Assembly: GCA_025449115.1 (NCBI GenBank)
Contig: JAHLKC010000002.1
Location: 248,001 to 312,000 of the forward strand
Source of the DNA: Chytridium lagenaria
Lineage: Eukaryota; Chytridiomycota; Chytridiomycetes; Chytridiales; Chytridiaceae
Length of the DNA stretch: 64,000 nucleotides
Reading direction: 5' to 3'
This document shows, piece after piece, positions 1 through 11,925 of this stretch. The notes beneath the pieces are model-generated. The model saw only the letters and a list, made by a program, of their open reading frames with translations. It did no database searches and had not been told where the DNA came from. Both the position numbers and the translations under genes were made by a program. The stretch's first letter is position 1; each line of letters starts with the position of its first letter.

Positions 1-154
1 TTAAACCCACATTGTATGCAAAGAGCATTTATTGCAATGTTTTCAATATTAGCATAAGGTTCGGCAAAATAAAGCATAGGCTACGAACAAGCACATTCAG
101 CGAAGGAAGAATATTTTGAAATTCAGCATAAGGTAAGGCAAAAGAACGCGTAGG

Positions 155-1742
155 CTAGGGACAAGCACATTCACGTTTAAGAAGATGATGATCACAAACA
201 ATAGGTTTGCCTGGTCCAGTTCGTAAGGGAATGGCATGGCACACGCGGACGTGATTTGCAATGTCTTCAATCTGTTTATGGCGTTTAGCAAGCAAATGTA
301 TTTAACGAAAAGTACCTCCTTAATAACCACAGTCACTTCCATATCCGTACAATTCGAGCATCGCCTTGTCATAAGTCGGACAGGTCCCAAATAAAAGTCC
401 TTCACTATTTCAAGTTAAAGAGGTACTACCCATGAAATGTACTCACCTATTATCCCTCGTAAAAGAACAGTGTTATCGTCAGCCAGAGTTCGCGCAGTCA
501 ATTGACCGCCAACGCGAAGTCCGATGGAATACGAAGTTTCGTTCTCGCGGTTTAAGAAATGCAAAGGACGTGTGAAAGAGACGGTACCAAGAAGCAGCAA
601 GTTCTGAAAAGGTTGAACGGCAACCGTCAAGGAAATCCTTTTCCTCGTGAGTCGGTAATGAGTCAATAACACCTTGCAAAGATGCCGCTCTTCCAGATTG
701 GCACACATGTTGAAACTGTATGGAATGAAAAGAATAATATTAAAAACCATTCCGTGTTTAAACTTTTACCGTTGACTTGAAGACGTAAAAAACAGCATCA
801 ACCGGTAAAGCCCAACTCTTGTCGAAATATTGACGTGCCAACGGTAAAAGAGTGGGGTTTTGAGTAATGAGGTTGCAAGCAACAGCGAGGTGGGCGGGTA
901 TAGTGGTGATTTGTCGCCGTAGTCTTTACCAAAAGCCTTACTCATGACCAACGCAGCCGTGTTGGAGTTGTCGAGGTCGCGCGAAGAATGCCAACTCTAG
1001 CAACAATTTCGAAGACGGAGTCAGCACTTCGAAGAAACACAATTTCGGCGGGCGAAGGTAAGCTATGCGTTAAACAAGATTGATCAGTAACTAGCATAAG
1101 ACCATTTTTACTTACTAGATACTATTTTCAAACCGCAACGGATCATCCGCCAGGTCCTCGTCACTGCCTTCTTCCGTCGTTTTCTTTCCGGTTTATTTGT
1201 CTGAATGTTCTCGTTGTTATCCGAAGTCTCGCCTGTATCATCAAAAGCTTTGTGCTCCGCAAAAGCAGATATCGATATCTGCTTTGCAGGATAACGCTTC
1301 GTAAATTCCATCTCCATGAACGTTTTTACAGCCCTTAGTTAACATAAGATTATCAAATTTATGTTGAAACACCCACCTAACATTATCATCAAACGAAACG
1401 TCCTTTTGGATAACCGCAGGCCAATCCTCAAATGTAGACGCCGTCGACGTTCCAGGTCTCACTTCATTGTTTGTCGCGGAGCGGATGAGACGGTTGAATG
1501 CGGTTTTCAAGTTCTTTGGTTAGTCCCGATGCAATTGCGACATCCATTTGCCGTTTGAAGTCAGTCCCTTTCCAGAGGACCTTCATAACGGCAAGTGAAA
1601 CGAGCATCGTGATGCCAGCTTCCATAGCCGAACGAGCTATGGAAGAGGAGCAGGCGGATATCAACGCGGTGTCGGCCTCGTTTTCGGGTGGAGGAGCGAC
1701 GACAGGCACCCGCTGAGGCCGTGGTCGCTTGACAGGATGCAT
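155..1742 (-). CDS. unrecognised spliced gene A, copy 1
   Basis: I do not recognise this family. The ATG at 1742 opens a basic, proline-rich start (KRPRPQR, nuclear-signal-like). Then come an Ala/Met-rich helix, an acidic stretch, a conserved central part (AFGKDYGD; LPTHEEKDFLDGC) and a Cys/His-rich tail. The tail has HVRVCH, GPGKPIVCD and a final ECAC, which suggests a metal site. Introns are read at 1334-1376 (43 bp), near 1090 (GTAAGT donor), 720-770, 400-450 and 270-312. Copy 2 at 10,160-11,756 matches it exon by exon, which is the main proof that it is coding. The frame breaks at about 1,510, 990, 915 and 545 relative to copy 2. The stop is at 155. Function is unknown. Confidence 0.6.
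1262..1285. repeat. 24-bp perfect palindrome inside gene A copy 1
   Basis: The left arm AAAGCAGATATC is followed directly by its reverse complement. It lies in the second exon of gene A. The matching place in copy 2 (11,270-11,299) keeps an inverted repeat although the loop differs. Confidence 0.85.
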
Positions 1743-2099
1743 GTGGAAGGAGAAGTTAAAGGAAAAAAACAATTTGAGTCACAGTTGACAAATGGAGATT
1801 GGCAGCAAAAAAACACGGTTTGTCAGATGTTTGGTCAACGTCACCCGTAACGGCAGCAATGCAAAAGAAATTAAAAAATTGATATCTGCGATCTTACTGA
1901 GATATGCTTTCAATGTCTCTACGCAATAAGAGAACCAAACAAAAATCGACGGACAAAGATGAAAGTCCTGAAGCAAAACTAGTTCATACACGTTAACAAG
2001 CATCATTAAAAGAACAGGACGACTGAAGGTCCGCAGGACATGTTGAAGAAACAGTAATTTATCCTCTGTCGATGACGGAGTCAAGAAACGAAGAGGGTT

Positions 2100-2153
2100 T
2101 ACAAGACGTACGTCACGACGGAGTTTGACAGTTATATTGGAAGTACCATATGT
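2100..2153 (+). pseudogene. remnant of gene B (exon end plus splice donor)
   Basis: The plus strand reads TYVTTEFDSYIGSTI and then a GTAAGT donor at 2152. Gene B at 12,660-12,700 reads TYVMTEFDSYIGRTI followed by GTAAGT at the same place. I find no match to gene B's next exon before the helicase gene begins, so this copy looks truncated. The upstream part (about 1,990-2,100) is only vaguely similar. As in the second unit, the remnant is divergent from gene A and is followed by palindromes. Confidence 0.5.
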
Positions 2154-2235
2154 AAGTAATTTTCAGTTTTGTTGGTAGCTAGGAACTTTGGACGGAAACG
2201 TCATCCAAAAAAGGTGAAATCCGATGTCTCCCACG

Positions 2236-2347
2236 TCTCCCGTTACGGATTTAGATTAGAAAAACACTCTTAACGATTCTCCCGTCACGGGAAATGTATT
2301 AACTTCTCCCGTCACGGGAGAACGTATAAACTTCTCCCGTCACGGGA
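2236..2347. repeat. cluster of CTCCCGTNACGGGAG palindromes
   Basis: Copies lie at 2279-2292, 2306-2320 (full) and 2334-2347, with a degenerate one at 2236. Arms are 7 bp around one central base. They sit just after the splice donor at 2152, that is, in what was the intron of the gene B remnant. Confidence 0.85.
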
Positions 2348-2534
2348 ATATAGGTATTACAGTCATTATATATATATTATGTTTTTAATTTAGATTTTTG
2401 TTTTCAAATAATTTATTTATACGTAGTTGTCTACGACGCTTACTCAAGATTTGGAGCGTTGTTGAAGTTCTGAAATCAATAAAAATCTTGCCATTGGTCG
2501 TCAGAAGCATAGGTTGGCCTCATTACCAACGACA

Positions 2535-5500
2535 TTAAATATTGCATTGCAAGAACTGTTTCTTCTGTTGGTGTGAAGTAATCGGAGATGTCTTCTGCGT
2601 TATCTTTTCCAGAAGAGTCAGTGCCTTCAATGTTGTCGTTCGTGAAAGTGCGACATACAAAGCAGAAGGAGGAATTTGCGTCTTCTCTGCAAGCTCAAAA
2701 CAGTAATGCCTTGCGGAAGAGTCGTACCTTGAAGCTTCTCCGGTGTACAAGTGAAGAAAGGTATCATTGGAAACTGGTCGACGTAACAGTGAAAGAGCTT
2801 TCATTGGGCCATGTAATCTTTGCGGCGACATGAGCAGGTCTTACAGGGATGACGCCGGTAGGGAAATCTTCATACAATACGACGTCGGATCCACGTATCT
2901 TCACAAATAAAAACTCTGGAAGGCGATGCAAGTGACGGATGTCGTGTCACCATCTACCCCACCAGTGTGTTCAAGACGTTTATCGTCCTCATGCAATTGA
3001 ATTCCGACAATCGTAGCTATTGCCCCTTTGGCAACAATGATTCCTGTTCGTCATCATTAGATATTTTCTGCCCATCGATTTTCGTATCTTCCTCGTAAAC
3101 ATGATGGGCATGCCAACAAAGAAAGTGAAGGTGAAAGGAATAAAGTCTGTGAGGTAGTCATGGAAGCTATACAAAGACGACATGGCATTCCTTGACGAAG
3201 CAGAAGCTTTTTTAGAAAGTTCGGCTAGACAAACGTATATGGGTTTGTCCTTAGGAGCCATTTGCAAAAGCATCTTTTGGCCAATAACTGCCCTGTCTTC
3301 ATTCAAAGCACACACCATGGGCTGAAAGTATCCTACTCGAGCAACGTCTGTTATCAACGGGCCAGCAGTAAAGTCGGGATCGTTGATGTATCTTGTGTTC
3401 AACAGGGCCAAGTCACTGTCTGACAGGTGTCCATATCGAAGGCACCTCACTATTTTGGTGAAGGCTGGATCGCCGCGTTGTCGCATGTTCTGTGTGAGGA
3501 ACACAGTGAAGTTTATTCTTCTAAACACTTCATAACCTTGCTCCTGCAGAGGCGTAGGAGCGCTCGAAGGTTCTTTAAAAACTGAAAATTAATGTAATAT
3601 TACAGTATTAGGACGGGGAGATTCGATAGTGAAAGTAAGTGCATTGAGATCATACATGAGAGTTCCTCCCGTTACGGGAAGAATTAAACCACATATAGCA
3701 TTGATGGCGTTTTCAACATGACGTCCCAAAAACTCCCGTCACGGGAGGGACCTTATTCTTAAGCTATTATGTCAATTTCATTGCTCCCGTCACGGGAGTT
3801 TTATAACAATTTGGGGAAGGATGGGTTTTCGGATCCATAGAGAAAATGGATAATAAAATCAAATGAACTTACATGGCGTTCCAATTGGCAAGAATTGGAG
3901 CAGATCTCCAAACATTAGAACGTGTTTTCCACCGAAGATACGGTGCTTTGCCGCCTTATCATGGTACGATGCCAAAGCTCTAGATGCTTTGTCCGCTGCT
4001 CCCAATAGTTCTTGCGAAGTCATAGAAATTTCATCTATGATAATCATACGAACTTTATGATGCTGTTCACGTTGCTTTGTAGTAACCACTTCACGTACTG
4101 TAGTATCCATTGGATTGATGTTAAAGAACGAGTGTATCGTGTTTCCATCTATCATTTGGGCACTTATTCCCGTGAACCCGGTCGTTTGTAGTGTATCCCG
4201 TCGCCTCCATCGGATAACAAGGCACCAGCAAAGCGTTTATGATGCAGACTTCCCAGTTCCTGCTTCACCACCAGTGTAAGAAATGAGCTGCTCATTACAT
4301 TTGTCAACTGTTGGCTTAGGCATTTTGCTGAAGTCTTTGAATAATGGAGATTCTGGATCGTCCATTGCAGCATCATAAATGAAGGAGTATACTAACTTTC
4401 TTGCAGCTGTCTCAAATGAATGATGCTGCCAAAAGTTTAATGTGAAGGCCAATGACACTTGCTGTATACTCGGAAAGTATGGCAGATCTTTGATGTCTAC
4501 CTTCGCGACCGCGTTTGGATCCACAAAAGGTATTGGAGCAGCACATTCTTTCAATATTTCCAAATGTGTTTTGAGGTATGTTCTTGCTTCTTGTCTACAA
4601 ATAATTATTAATAATCTTGCTTTACATACCTACATGTAAAATGATGTTCCTGTGCTAACGTCAAGATCATTGTCGTTAAAATCTTTAAATTTATTCAAGT
4701 ATAGTCCTGGTATCAACTGTTTGTTTTGTACCGAAAGAGCTATTCTGGCACCATCGGGACATCTCTCCAAAGATTTCGTAAACGCTGACTGTATGTTTGG
4801 TATCTTTTCAATGGCTGCATTCAAATATCTAGTTATTTATCAGTTTATCGTTCTTATGACAACTAACGCACTCTGTATTCCGGCTGTACGCCTCACTCCT
4901 CTCTGTAGATTCCATTTCATGCTCTTGATATCCTTCATCCATGCGATGATGTTGTGGCATTGCAGAAGTGAACGCAGACTCTCTCATTTGAGAATTGTGA
5001 TCAAACTCGCAAGGATGCTCCATTTCACACTGTTCTTCTTCGGAAACACCCACATGACTTGTAGCATTTTTGCGCAGGCATGGAAATCAGCATGTATACT
5101 TTCAAAGCTCAAAGCATCGTCCACGTTTTGACTGTTAGCGTTGTGAATTGTCCACATTAAGTAAACGTCTTCCCACAATTCATTCATATGCAGCAAATGT
5201 GTAGTTTGCGATGGGGTCTGAATAGCAATAAGAGGATATTGAAGTGAAGTTCTCTGTCCACATCTCCTTTGGTTAGAGATGATATGTCCGGCAGACGATC
5301 ATGCTTTCCTGTCAAAACCAATACATATCTTGACTTGTTGTCAACAAAGTGTTTCTTTCCAGCTTGTGGATGTTCTGGTAAAAGTGCATTATCAGTGCTG
5401 CCTTCACCGGCAGCCAAGTGATAGTGTTCCAAGACGTTAACAAGACTCTTTTCTTCCAGCGCCAACGGCCGGTACCAGTAATCTAAGATAGCATGCTTAT

Positions 5501-8500
5501 CATACACCGTGGCATCAGCAAGCTGTTCAACAAAAGACGATGAAACAACAACCTCAACTTCCTTGTCATGGTTGAGCCGATGCAATATTGGACCGATGGA
5601 TAAAGTCACAGATTTATGACTCCAATAGAATATATCGTCTATGAGCAGATACAAGGCAGCCAACGGAGCAGCAATCTCTTGAGCATTTGTCAAAGCGTAC
5701 ATTAACATGCGTAGTATTGCAGACCCACGTTCCCTTGGAGTCATCGCTGAAACATTGTCTCTTCCAGCCACACGTTTAAAAGCCTTGTCAAAAGCTGCTG
5801 TACATAAGGCGGTGTTGTTGTGTATTGGGTGTTGCGGCTTCATGGTGTATTTGCTATATATGCAGCTACATGTCTGGTCTTGTGTCCAACAACCAGATTG
5901 ATATCATGATTACAGGGGAACAGCAACGCCATAGTAGCATTGAAGGTGTTGGTATACTCTGAACCGCACGAACGTTTAATATTGATCTCAAGCTTTCCAT
6001 CAAGGAACGTCTCCTTTGTAGAAGGTTTAGGGAAAACATACGACACACTTGTCCTTTGGAGTTCTTGCAGTGATCTGCAGCCAAATATTAGGATTTCGAA
6101 TAGCGTCAATGTATATATAATACCTTAAAGCAAGATCAACATGTGTCCAAAAATGGACATTAGAACCCTTTACAATAAGTGTGACCTCAATTTCTTCTGG
6201 TACACTAATTGTGCGGTTACTACCCATAGGACAGCATCGTATATAGTCTATATCAAAGCCGTCCAATTCCAGTTCATGGCAGTTCAGCTCATATGATAGA
6301 CATGAAGTAATTAAGTTGCATGCGCATATTGTTTTTTGCACGATGTGCACGTGGATGTTATGACCGGCTTTGCCTCATGAAGAGGTACTTTAAAAGCCTC
6401 CCCAGGGATGTTTTCGACAGGCTGCACAGACCCTTCACATCCTCTACAGGGCAAGCCGGCATATGTTTCAGAACAGGCACGTCATTTTCACCTATGTTGG
6501 AAGCAAATTGTAAGACACGCTTTTTAAAATCTTGATCGGTAGATTCTAAGCCTGTGAGCTTCTGCTGAAATTCTGTAGAAGTTTTTGGAAATCCATGAAG
6601 CCATATTAATACGTGTCCATGCAAGTCACCGCCCTTCTGAGTTTCAGTGGAAATGACGTAGGCCCTCACATAACCAAACAAACCAGGAGTTTGTTTCGGT
6701 CTAGAATATTTAATATCCCAGTTCAGGACATCTTCTTGAAACGTCATCATAACACTGTGATAGTACCCAGCAGCCGTTGCTGGATGACGTGCAGAAATAG
6801 ATTTCATTTCAGATTTTGTTGGCAACAGCATTTTGTTTGCCATCTCTACCGTTTCTTTTGATATAGCGCCGGATAGAACAGCAACCGAGTATGTTCCCGC
6901 AGGGTCAGGCGAAACAGTGATGAATAATTGGAAAACACCGAAACGATACATTTTTCCGAAACATAAATGCCGGGCCCATGCTCTGCTTGCATTTGAACCC
7001 CAGAAAGCACGCTCACCTTGAGCAATACCCGATCTTGTAGACAGCAAATGTTTGACGCTTTGAGATGGCGGAGGAGGCTTCCTGCCAGCTTTTCTTGCAT
7101 TATCGCAGAATTTTGCATAAGCCAGCGCTTCTTGAACCGTTTGGGATGTGATTTTCCCAGCAGCTAAAGCGTCGTTGCTAACCTTAAGGGAATAATGTAA
7201 CTTGTTATATGCTCGTCGCATTGCAATGTAGTCAAACATCACCAACATAAAGGCGTAATGTTCTTCAAAGCGATTACCATGCACACCGTCAAATGCGGTG
7301 CCATGCAGCTGCAAACACCTGCGAACCCAAGACTGCAGTCCCATATGGTTGTGACGAGACTCAGAAGGTCCACCACGTCCAAATGGAAACAGCGAAGGAA
7401 ACATCTCTGTAATCATTCTTTCAAAAGACAACGGAGAATGTTGGTTTGAACGTCGAACGAGAAAACTGTTTGAATTATTGTTTGTGGAGGTGGAATTAGA
7501 TTCGTTCAGTTGAAGAATAAGAGTCTGTCGACCGGTGTCCACAACCGAATCATCTGATGAAATGTCATGCGGTTTAACATTTGAAGTTGAGTTGTTGTAA
7601 ACGAGGAGGACGCGTGTAAATGAGACAAAGCTGCGGCAGACAAAACATCTTCACCATCTGCGTTTCCGTCAGTTCTGTCTATTAAAACACCTGCGAATGG
7701 ATAGAAGTTTAATTAAAACTCAGGTTATTTCGTGCATTAACGTACCATTCAGATCAACATCATTTAACGCAGTATCTACATCCACATTCGAGTAATTTAT
7801 GTGGCACTCTTTGAGATGCCTCAAAAAGGGCCGACATATACCGTCTATGTCAGCAATGTACTTCTTTTGAACTTTAGCTTTCTGCAAAGGTGTCATTGGA
7901 CCTGCCATAACAACCCGACATTTACCCGCCAATGTCGATGGCAGCATCGAAGTTACAGGGCCCTCTGTATTTCTAACGACGTAATGGTGTGACTTGATGG
8001 TACGGTTTTCCCCCCAGTGACTGTTGATAGAGACACATGGTGTATGTAGTGAAACCATAAGTTCGTCAATACGGGAAATGTTCTTGAAAACAATCGGGAG
8101 AAAACCAATATAATTTTTATCCGCAATAGAGGCGTAAGGTTTTCCGGAGTCAATACAGGAGTCACAGGCGTTACATATTCTCAAGAAAGTAACGTCGTCT
8201 GCCTTCCAAAAAGCTATTTTGTAGGAGTCAGAAATATAAATTTGCTTTACAAAAATATATAATGAGTGTAATCACAAATACATCTCCCGTCACGGGAGAA
8301 TATTTGTGTACAGTAAATAGCTATACATTTTATCAAAGCAAACACAGCGAGGAAAAAGCTCCCGTCACGGGAGGCACGGAGCTGGGTCAAAAGTATCAAA
8401 AGATATACAAGACTCCCGTAACGGGAGGCCTTTGTTGATGTCTCAGAAGAAGACGGTTATTCCTGTGACGGGACTTACTCATAAAGGTTTGAAGGATTGA

Positions 8501-9030
8501 AGCGACGATTTTAAAGATGAAAATGTAAACTGCTGGTTACTGACCGGGTTTATACAGAAAGAGATTTTTCAAGGCGGGATGGTACTCAGAGCAGTCATAT
8601 TGAAGTCGTAGCTGTCATTAACGTTGTCGTCGTCGTCTGCTGTCAATATCTGTAATCTCTTTTACAGTAATGAGTAAGTTCTTACATATATTATGTTATT
8701 TACCTTAACTGTGTTATCATCTAAAGTAACAACCTTGCTTTCTGTTGAAGGCCAAACACGCTCACATACCGCACATGGATACGTCACCAGGCTACTCAAA
8801 GCTAGTCTGTGAAATGACCTTGCACGTATATTGGTGATGTCCTCCGGCGTTGGTATAGAGAAACTATACAGCCTATCCATGTCTTCAAGTTCTTGCAAAT
8901 TCTTTAAGTGTTGTTTCTAGTATATCGTCTCGTCTAACCTTTTCTTGATTTCTTTGTTTACGCCATATGTCGTTACCGTAAGTATCTGAAAATAAATTCA
9001 TACGGCTCTCTCTGTTCCTACTTCGTAAGC
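2535..9030 (-). CDS. Helitron-type Rep-helicase (RepHel), spliced, frame-disrupted
   Basis: Rolling-circle transposon protein, read right to left. Order: a basic N-terminus (about 9,080-8,900); a Cys motif CAVCERVW; a DUF6570-like part (8,184-7,745); a Helitron-like N domain with the HUH pair in LHGHVLIW (about 6,600); the catalytic-Tyr motif YIAKYT (about 5,850); then a Pif1-type helicase. The helicase shows Walker A GGEAGTGKS (about 4,265), Walker B IIIDEISM (about 4,040), FGDLLQFLP and a C-terminal ALYVALSR (about 2,650). Introns that restore the frame lie at 7,691-7,745, 4,595-4,633 and 3,582-3,872, plus one near 8,240-8,703. At least eight frame changes remain (about 7,600, 6,445, 6,330, 5,848, 5,200, 5,070, 4,820, 4,240, 3,090, 3,030), several at A-runs. 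It is either a decayed copy or carries sequence errors. The exact start is unresolved. Confidence 0.85.
3582..3872 (-). other. 291-bp helicase intron carrying three palindromes
   Basis: The donor GTAAGT starts at 3872 and the acceptor ends TTTTCAG at 3582. Joining the exons keeps one open frame through FLPIGTP into ...GYEVFRRINF and LTQNMRQRG, as expected between helicase motifs. Palindromes lie at 3666-3680, 3733-3747 and 3784-3798. Confidence 0.75.
8240..8703 (-). other. large N-terminal intron of the RepHel gene with palindromes
   Basis: The exon with CAVCERVW ends at a GTAAAT donor at 8703 (a GTAAGA donor is possible at about 8685). The next coding block is open from about 8,240 downwards; the exact acceptor is ambiguous. 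Palindromes at 8284-8298, 8359-8373 and 8413-8427 and a degenerate one at 8461-8473 all lie in this non-coding part. Confidence 0.55.
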
Positions 9031-10159
9031 TGCATACACCGCTGACATCGTGCTTCTCCGTGCCCTCTTTCTCAGTCGATCCTTCTCTCGTTCAGTTCTG
9101 CTTGTTCACTGTTCGTTTTGCTCTGAACAACGTTGTATTCTGTTTTGTGTACGCGAAATTCCGCAGTATTTGAACGGCTAGATGTTGCCGTTGCAGCGTT
9201 GAAGTCCGATATAGTTCAGCTGGAAGTAACGGTCGACGCTGTGAGTTCTAGAAAGGAGGATAGGTTGAAGTGTTGTTTCGTGGTTGGAGAGTAATTCATT
9301 TAGTGGAACTGAATTAAAATGGATTTGGATGAGGAATAGGAACTGAAGAGGTTGAATTTCGTTGTTATTACGCTGATGGATGATGTTTTGTATTGACGGA
9401 GGAACAGGCCACGAGTGTGAAAAGTTGTAACGTTAAACACAGTAGCTGTCTGACGGGAAGCATTGCCATTTGGTATGTAAGGGCAAGGCGATAATAGTCG
9501 AAGGCCTGAACCGTTTGATGACGAAGGGCTCTGATATTGCAGTATTTGATAATGGCATCGGTGTGAAGGGAGTAGATGGATGATGCAGTGTTTGTTACGA
9601 CGGTAGAATCAAATGGAGATGGACGCTGGAAATGAAAGAAGATTATTTGGTGGGTGTATAGCAGGCGCTAAGCGACGATACGTAGGAAATCTTGTTGGTG
9701 GAGGTGTATGATGTAAAGAATTGATTTTGCCGTCGGAGACGGCTCTAAGTGATTAGCGGTGGAACGTTTAAAGTTGAAGGTGTCGGTTGTTCGTAAGGTG
9801 ATAGTCGTTCTGGTTGGGTGTTGATGATAGAAACAGTTTGAGAAGTTAGGTAAGGTAAGTGTTATAATTGAGAGTTTGTATAAAGAACGTACCCATGATG
9901 GAGCACAGATGTGTCAAGGTTGAAGAAAGATCAAATATTAAATTAAGAGGTAGTATGAGGATTTCATGCAAGAAAAAAAAAATCCGGACCAAAATTAGGT
10001 GATAGGTTTGTCGAAAATGAAAGTAATATTTAGTAAGATATATGAAAGTAATTATACAGCCAATTAAAAATATCAGCATTCAAGGCACAACATTTATTAC
10101 AAAGTACTGCAATATTGCTACAGCATATATAAATATTGAGAAACAGAAAATAACAAAGG
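9031..10159. other. non-coding stretch between RepHel and gene A copy 2
   Basis: No reading frame here looks coding and no family is recognisable. It would hold the RepHel promoter and the 3' flank of gene A copy 2. No full CTCCCGTNACGGGAG copy is seen. Confidence 0.5.
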
Positions 10160-11756
10160 CTACGTGCAATCACATTCACGCGGAAGAACATCAGTATCAC
10201 ATATAATTGGTTTTCCAGGACCTGTTTTAAACGGAATAGCATGGCACACGCGTACGTGATGTGCTATGTCTTCCGTCTGTAAAATATTATTAACAGATGA
10301 GGTTAATTCGAGACATACCTCTTTTATTTCAACCGTCTTATCTGAATTAGCACAAACGCACATCGCCTCGTCATCAGACGCATAGGCCCCAAATACATGT
10401 CCTTAACTATGCAAAGTCAAAAAAAAAGTCAAATATAAAAGAAACTTACCAATAATACCGCGTAAAAGCACCGTTGTCGGCCAATGTTCGTGCCGTTAAT
10501 TGACCGCCAATTCGAACACCGATGGAAAAGGAAGTTTCGTTCTCGCGGTTTAGAAAAGCAAAGCTGTGTGAAAGAGACGGTACCACGAGGCAGCAAGTTC
10601 GGAAAACGTTGATTTGCATCCATCGAGAAAATCCTTCTCCTCGTGTGTTGGCAAAGCGTCGATTAAACCTTGCAAAGCCCCGGCTCTCCCTGATTGGCAG
10701 ACACGCTGAAACTGCAAGCACAATGGAAAAATAACATTAGAGAAACAATAAAAAGTATGGCTGTGAAATAAGAGCCTTACCGTCGACTTGAAGACGTAGA
10801 ATACAGCATCCGACGGCAAAGCCCAATTCTTATCAAAATATTGACGTGCCAAAGGAAGTAGAGTCGGGTTTTGAGTGATAAGGTTGCATGCGACGGCAAG
10901 GTGGCCAGGGATATTAAGAATGTCGTCACCGTAGTCCTTACCAAAAGCTTTTTTCATGACAACCGCAGCCGAGCCAGAGTTGTCAAGGTCGACGCGAAAA
11001 ATACCGGCCCTCGCAACGATTTCAAACACCGAGTCAGCACTCCTAGAAACACGGTTTCGGCGGGTGACGGGAAGCTACCGAAGTTGTGAGTACCGAAATT
11101 ATAAATAGGTAGTTGGATCAACACTTACTAAACACTGTTTTTAAACCGTAACGGATCGTCAGCTAGGTCGTCGTCGTTGTCTTCTTACCGTCTTTCCGCT
11201 CCGGTTTTGCTGGTGGAATATTTTCGTTGTTGTCAGATCCCTCGTCAGTGTCGTCAAAGCTTTGTGTTCGGCAAAGCAGAAATAGAGATCTGCTTTGCCG
11301 GGTAACGTTCGTAAACTCAAGCTCCATGAACGTCTTAACCGCTCTACGAAGGTAATCTTAATATATTCAAAAACATTTAGAACAACTCACCTAACATTAT
11401 CATCGAATGAAATGTCTTTCTGAATTATCCCAGGCCAATCCTCAAAACTCGACACCGTTAAGATCCCGGAGACACTTCAGCGTTTGTAGCTGACCGTATG
11501 AGCCTGTTGAAAGCAGTTTTGAGGTTTTTCTGGTTGGAGCCGGAAGCTATGGCGACGTCCATCTGACGTTTGAAGTCAGATCCAGTCCACAGCACTTTCA
11601 TGACGGCAAGGGATACTAGCATTGTAATACCAGCCTCCATAGCCGAGCGTGCGATTGCAGTAGAGCACGCAGAGATCAACGCGGAGTCGGCGGAATTTCG
11701 GGAGGAGGAGCATCGACGGCCAGTCGCTTAGGCCTCTGCCGTTTGGTAGTCTGCAT
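10160..11756 (-). CDS. unrecognised spliced gene A, copy 2
   Basis: Paralogue of the gene at 155-1742, better preserved in the middle. The ATG at 11756 starts a basic peptide (TKRQRPKRLAV), then PPPE and the Ala/Met-rich helix region (ARSAMEAGITMLVSLAVMKV). The exon at about 11,070-10,782 reads without a break through VARAGIFRVDLDNSG, AFGKDYGDDILNIPG and FDKNWALPSDAVFYVFKST. Donors GTGAGT (about 11,390), GTAAGT (about 11,125), GTAAGG (about 10,780) and GTAAG (about 10,449) match copy 1. The tail keeps HVRVCHAIP, GPGKPIICD and ECDC before the stop at 10160. Frame changes relative to copy 1 lie at about 11,700, 10,565, 10,480 and 10,365. Because the two copies break at different places, their shared frame can be inferred. 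No known domain is recognised; a zinc-binding tail is an inference. Confidence 0.65.
11270..11299. repeat. inverted repeat with 11-bp arms inside gene A copy 2
   Basis: GGCAAAGCAGA pairs with TCTGCTTTGCC across an 8-base loop. It is at the position of the 24-bp palindrome in copy 1 (1,262-1,285). Confidence 0.85.
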
Positions 11757-11925
11757 GGAGAAGTATGTTTGGACCTTCAGAGAAAATTGAAAATTATGTA
11801 CAACGATGTTGACATATATATTATTAGAATTTTTCGGAGAATTTAAGATTGTCAGCTTTAGCGCCTCCCCCCCGTCACGGCCGCCCTTTTTTTTTAAAAA
11901 AACGGATTAGAAAGAAATATAAAGG
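11757..11925. promoter_or_regulatory. shared upstream region of divergent genes A2 and B
   Basis: The two ATGs point away from each other with 169 bp between. The gap holds a half palindrome (CCCGTCACGG at 11,871-11,880) followed by T- and A-runs. A shared promoter is inferred from geometry only. Confidence 0.45.
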
